A stretch of 20,567 nt of DNA. It comes from Candidatus Hydrogenedentota bacterium (lineage in GTDB: Bacteria > Hydrogenedentota > Hydrogenedentia > Hydrogenedentales > CAITNO01). Within the stretch, counting starts at the first letter, position 1; every line of letters begins with the position of its first letter. The position numbers and the translations under genes were made by a program. This document shows positions 19,749 through 20,567 of this stretch, piece by piece. The notes below the pieces were generated by a model. The model worked only from the letters and a program-made list of their open reading frames with translations, was not told where the DNA came from and did not search any database. The stretch covers positions 1 to 20,567 of the forward strand of contig JAKLHG010000010.1 of the NCBI GenBank assembly GCA_022710255.1. Reading direction: 5' to 3'.

Positions 19749-20567
19749 TCTTTTTATTTGCCCAGACCTTTTCGAAGGCGGCCGCGTACTGCTCCACCAG
19801 CTCGGGCTGGTCGGAGGTCCAGTAGGGCAACTGGATGGCCTGGCGGTTGGCCTGGTCGCAGCCGGGCACGGCGTCCGGCAGTACGGGCATATGCCGCCAG
19901 TATTTGGCTTCGCTCATGAGCGGATAGGTGTGCAGCAGGGTCCAGGTATAGACGGATACATCGACTCCTTCAGCTTGCAGCGCTTCCACCGCCTTTTCCC
20001 TGGAGAAACCGGCCTTCGACTCATCGATAAAGAAGAGGTTTTTGGAATAATAGACCCGGTCTATCCCCTGCCGTACATACTGGGCAGCCAGGCCGGGAAG
20101 CTGATTGAGCCGTTCATTGAGGCGGGTCATCTGGGCTACGCCGGCTGCATTATACTGGGCGAGTTTGCCCAGCTGGAGACGTCCCAAGATAGCCGCCACG
20201 GGGTGGATGCGCAGTTTAGAACCGAAGGCTGTGCCCTGGTATTTACGATAGGGGCTGTCTTCCGGGAACGTGTTGGGCAGGTCGTAGTTACCATAGGTAA
20301 CAGCACGCTCAAAATCGCCCTGGTCCTTGTACATGCCCATGCCGCCTTCAATCGCCGGGAGCGGTTTGCCCATCTGCAGGCTGAACCCGGCCATGCGACC
20401 CCAGTTGCCGATGAGTTTGCCGTTCACGCGCGCGCCGTGGGCGTGGCTGGCATCCTCGATCACGTCCAGGCCGTGTTCTTTCGCGAAGGCGTCGATCTCG
20501 GGCATGTCGCAAGGCAGGCCGTACCAGTGCACGGGCATGATCGCGCGCGTCTTGCCGGTCAGGCGGC
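19738..20567 (-). CDS. DegT/DnrJ/EryC1/StrS-type aminotransferase, 3' part
   Basis: The frame is open from the window's right edge (RLTGKTRAIMPVHWYG is the first visible text) to TAA at 19738-19740, giving about 275 residues of a protein normally 360-420 long; the start is outside. Motifs: VIEDASHAHGA, the PLP-phosphate/ring Asp region (canonical EDxAxxxG); GKPLPAIEGGMG, in which the Lys is the expected Schiff-base lysine of this fold-type I family (usual form GK-x-(I/L)-x-x-x-EGG); and the C-terminal PVLPDAVPGCDQANRQAIQLPYW. These enzymes transaminate keto-sugars, or related substrates, for surface-glycan or natural-product synthesis. Upstream of a GT4 gene on the same strand, so a glycan-synthesis unit is likely. 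Residues around the lysine differ from the common FSFHGTK form, so substrate should not be assumed. Nothing indicates truncation except the window edge. Confidence 0.9.
   Translation of the reverse strand, partial: RLTGKTRAIMPVHWYGLPCDMPEIDAFAKEHGLDVIEDASHAHGARVNGKLIGNWGRMAGFSLQMGKPLPAIEGGMGMYKDQGDFERAVTYGNYDLPNTFPEDSPYRKYQGTAFGSKLRIHPVAAILGRLQLGKLAQYNAAGVAQMTRLNERLNQLPGLAAQYVRQGIDRVYYSKNLFFIDESKAGFSREKAVEALQAEGVDVSVYTWTLLHTYPLMSEAKYWRHMPVLPDAVPGCDQANRQAIQLPYWTSDQPELVEQYAAAFEKVWANKKKLA

Overview
The window reads as a piece of a bacterial genome from an uncultured, glycan-degrading lineage, most likely in or near the PVC group (Planctomycetes, Lentisphaerae) or Hydrogenedentota/Sumerlaeota. 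This is an inference from gene content only: sialidase-like propellers, an SGNH hydrolase fused to a propeller, a twin-arginine (Tat) exported sialidase, an AmmeMemoRadiSam locus, and intergenic DNA full of paired palindromes. No rRNA, tRNA or other marker fixes the taxon. Genes are about 55-65% GC by eye; intergenic DNA and one Fe-S gene (14705-15907) are clearly AT-richer.

Layout. 1-810: 3' end of a secreted-type protein with C-terminal beta-sandwich domains. 811-1715: no gene; at least three families of paired inverted repeats. 1716-3002 (-) and 3499-4590 (+): two divergent exo-sialidase-like BNR/Asp-box proteins, one with a Tat-type and one with a Sec-type leader, separated by another repeat-filled gap. 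4591-5220: no gene; two large hairpin elements. 5221-7881: a three-domain secreted protein (SGNH esterase, degenerate second SGNH-like domain, five-bladed-propeller-like domain). These genes look like extracellular glycan use.

7988-14582 is the centrepiece: four co-directional, almost overlapping genes. They encode (1) the AmmeMemoRadiSam radical SAM enzyme, (2) a 59-residue protein with a Tat-like leader, (3) a MEMO-AMMECR1 fusion with an N-terminal membrane anchor or signal, and (4) a 1274-residue membrane protein joining a spermidine-synthase-like membrane module, a flavin-binding domain with a covalent-FMN motif, and a NapH/NosR-type Fe-S membrane module. I infer a membrane-linked redox or maturation pathway around the small exported protein; its chemistry is unknown.

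14705-17037: convergent to that operon, a second NapH/NosR-type Fe-S membrane protein (AT-rich) preceded by an exported YVTN/YncE-type beta-propeller. 17133-18245: carA, divergent from the propeller gene, without carB next to it. 18273-20567: a GT4 glycosyltransferase and, upstream of it on the same strand, the 3' part of a DegT-type PLP aminotransferase, consistent with a surface-glycan locus continuing beyond the window.

A second theme is the intergenic DNA: at least five unrelated short palindromes occur as head-to-head doublets with 35-120 base spacers, the architecture called REPIN in other bacteria. No RAYT transposase lies in the window.
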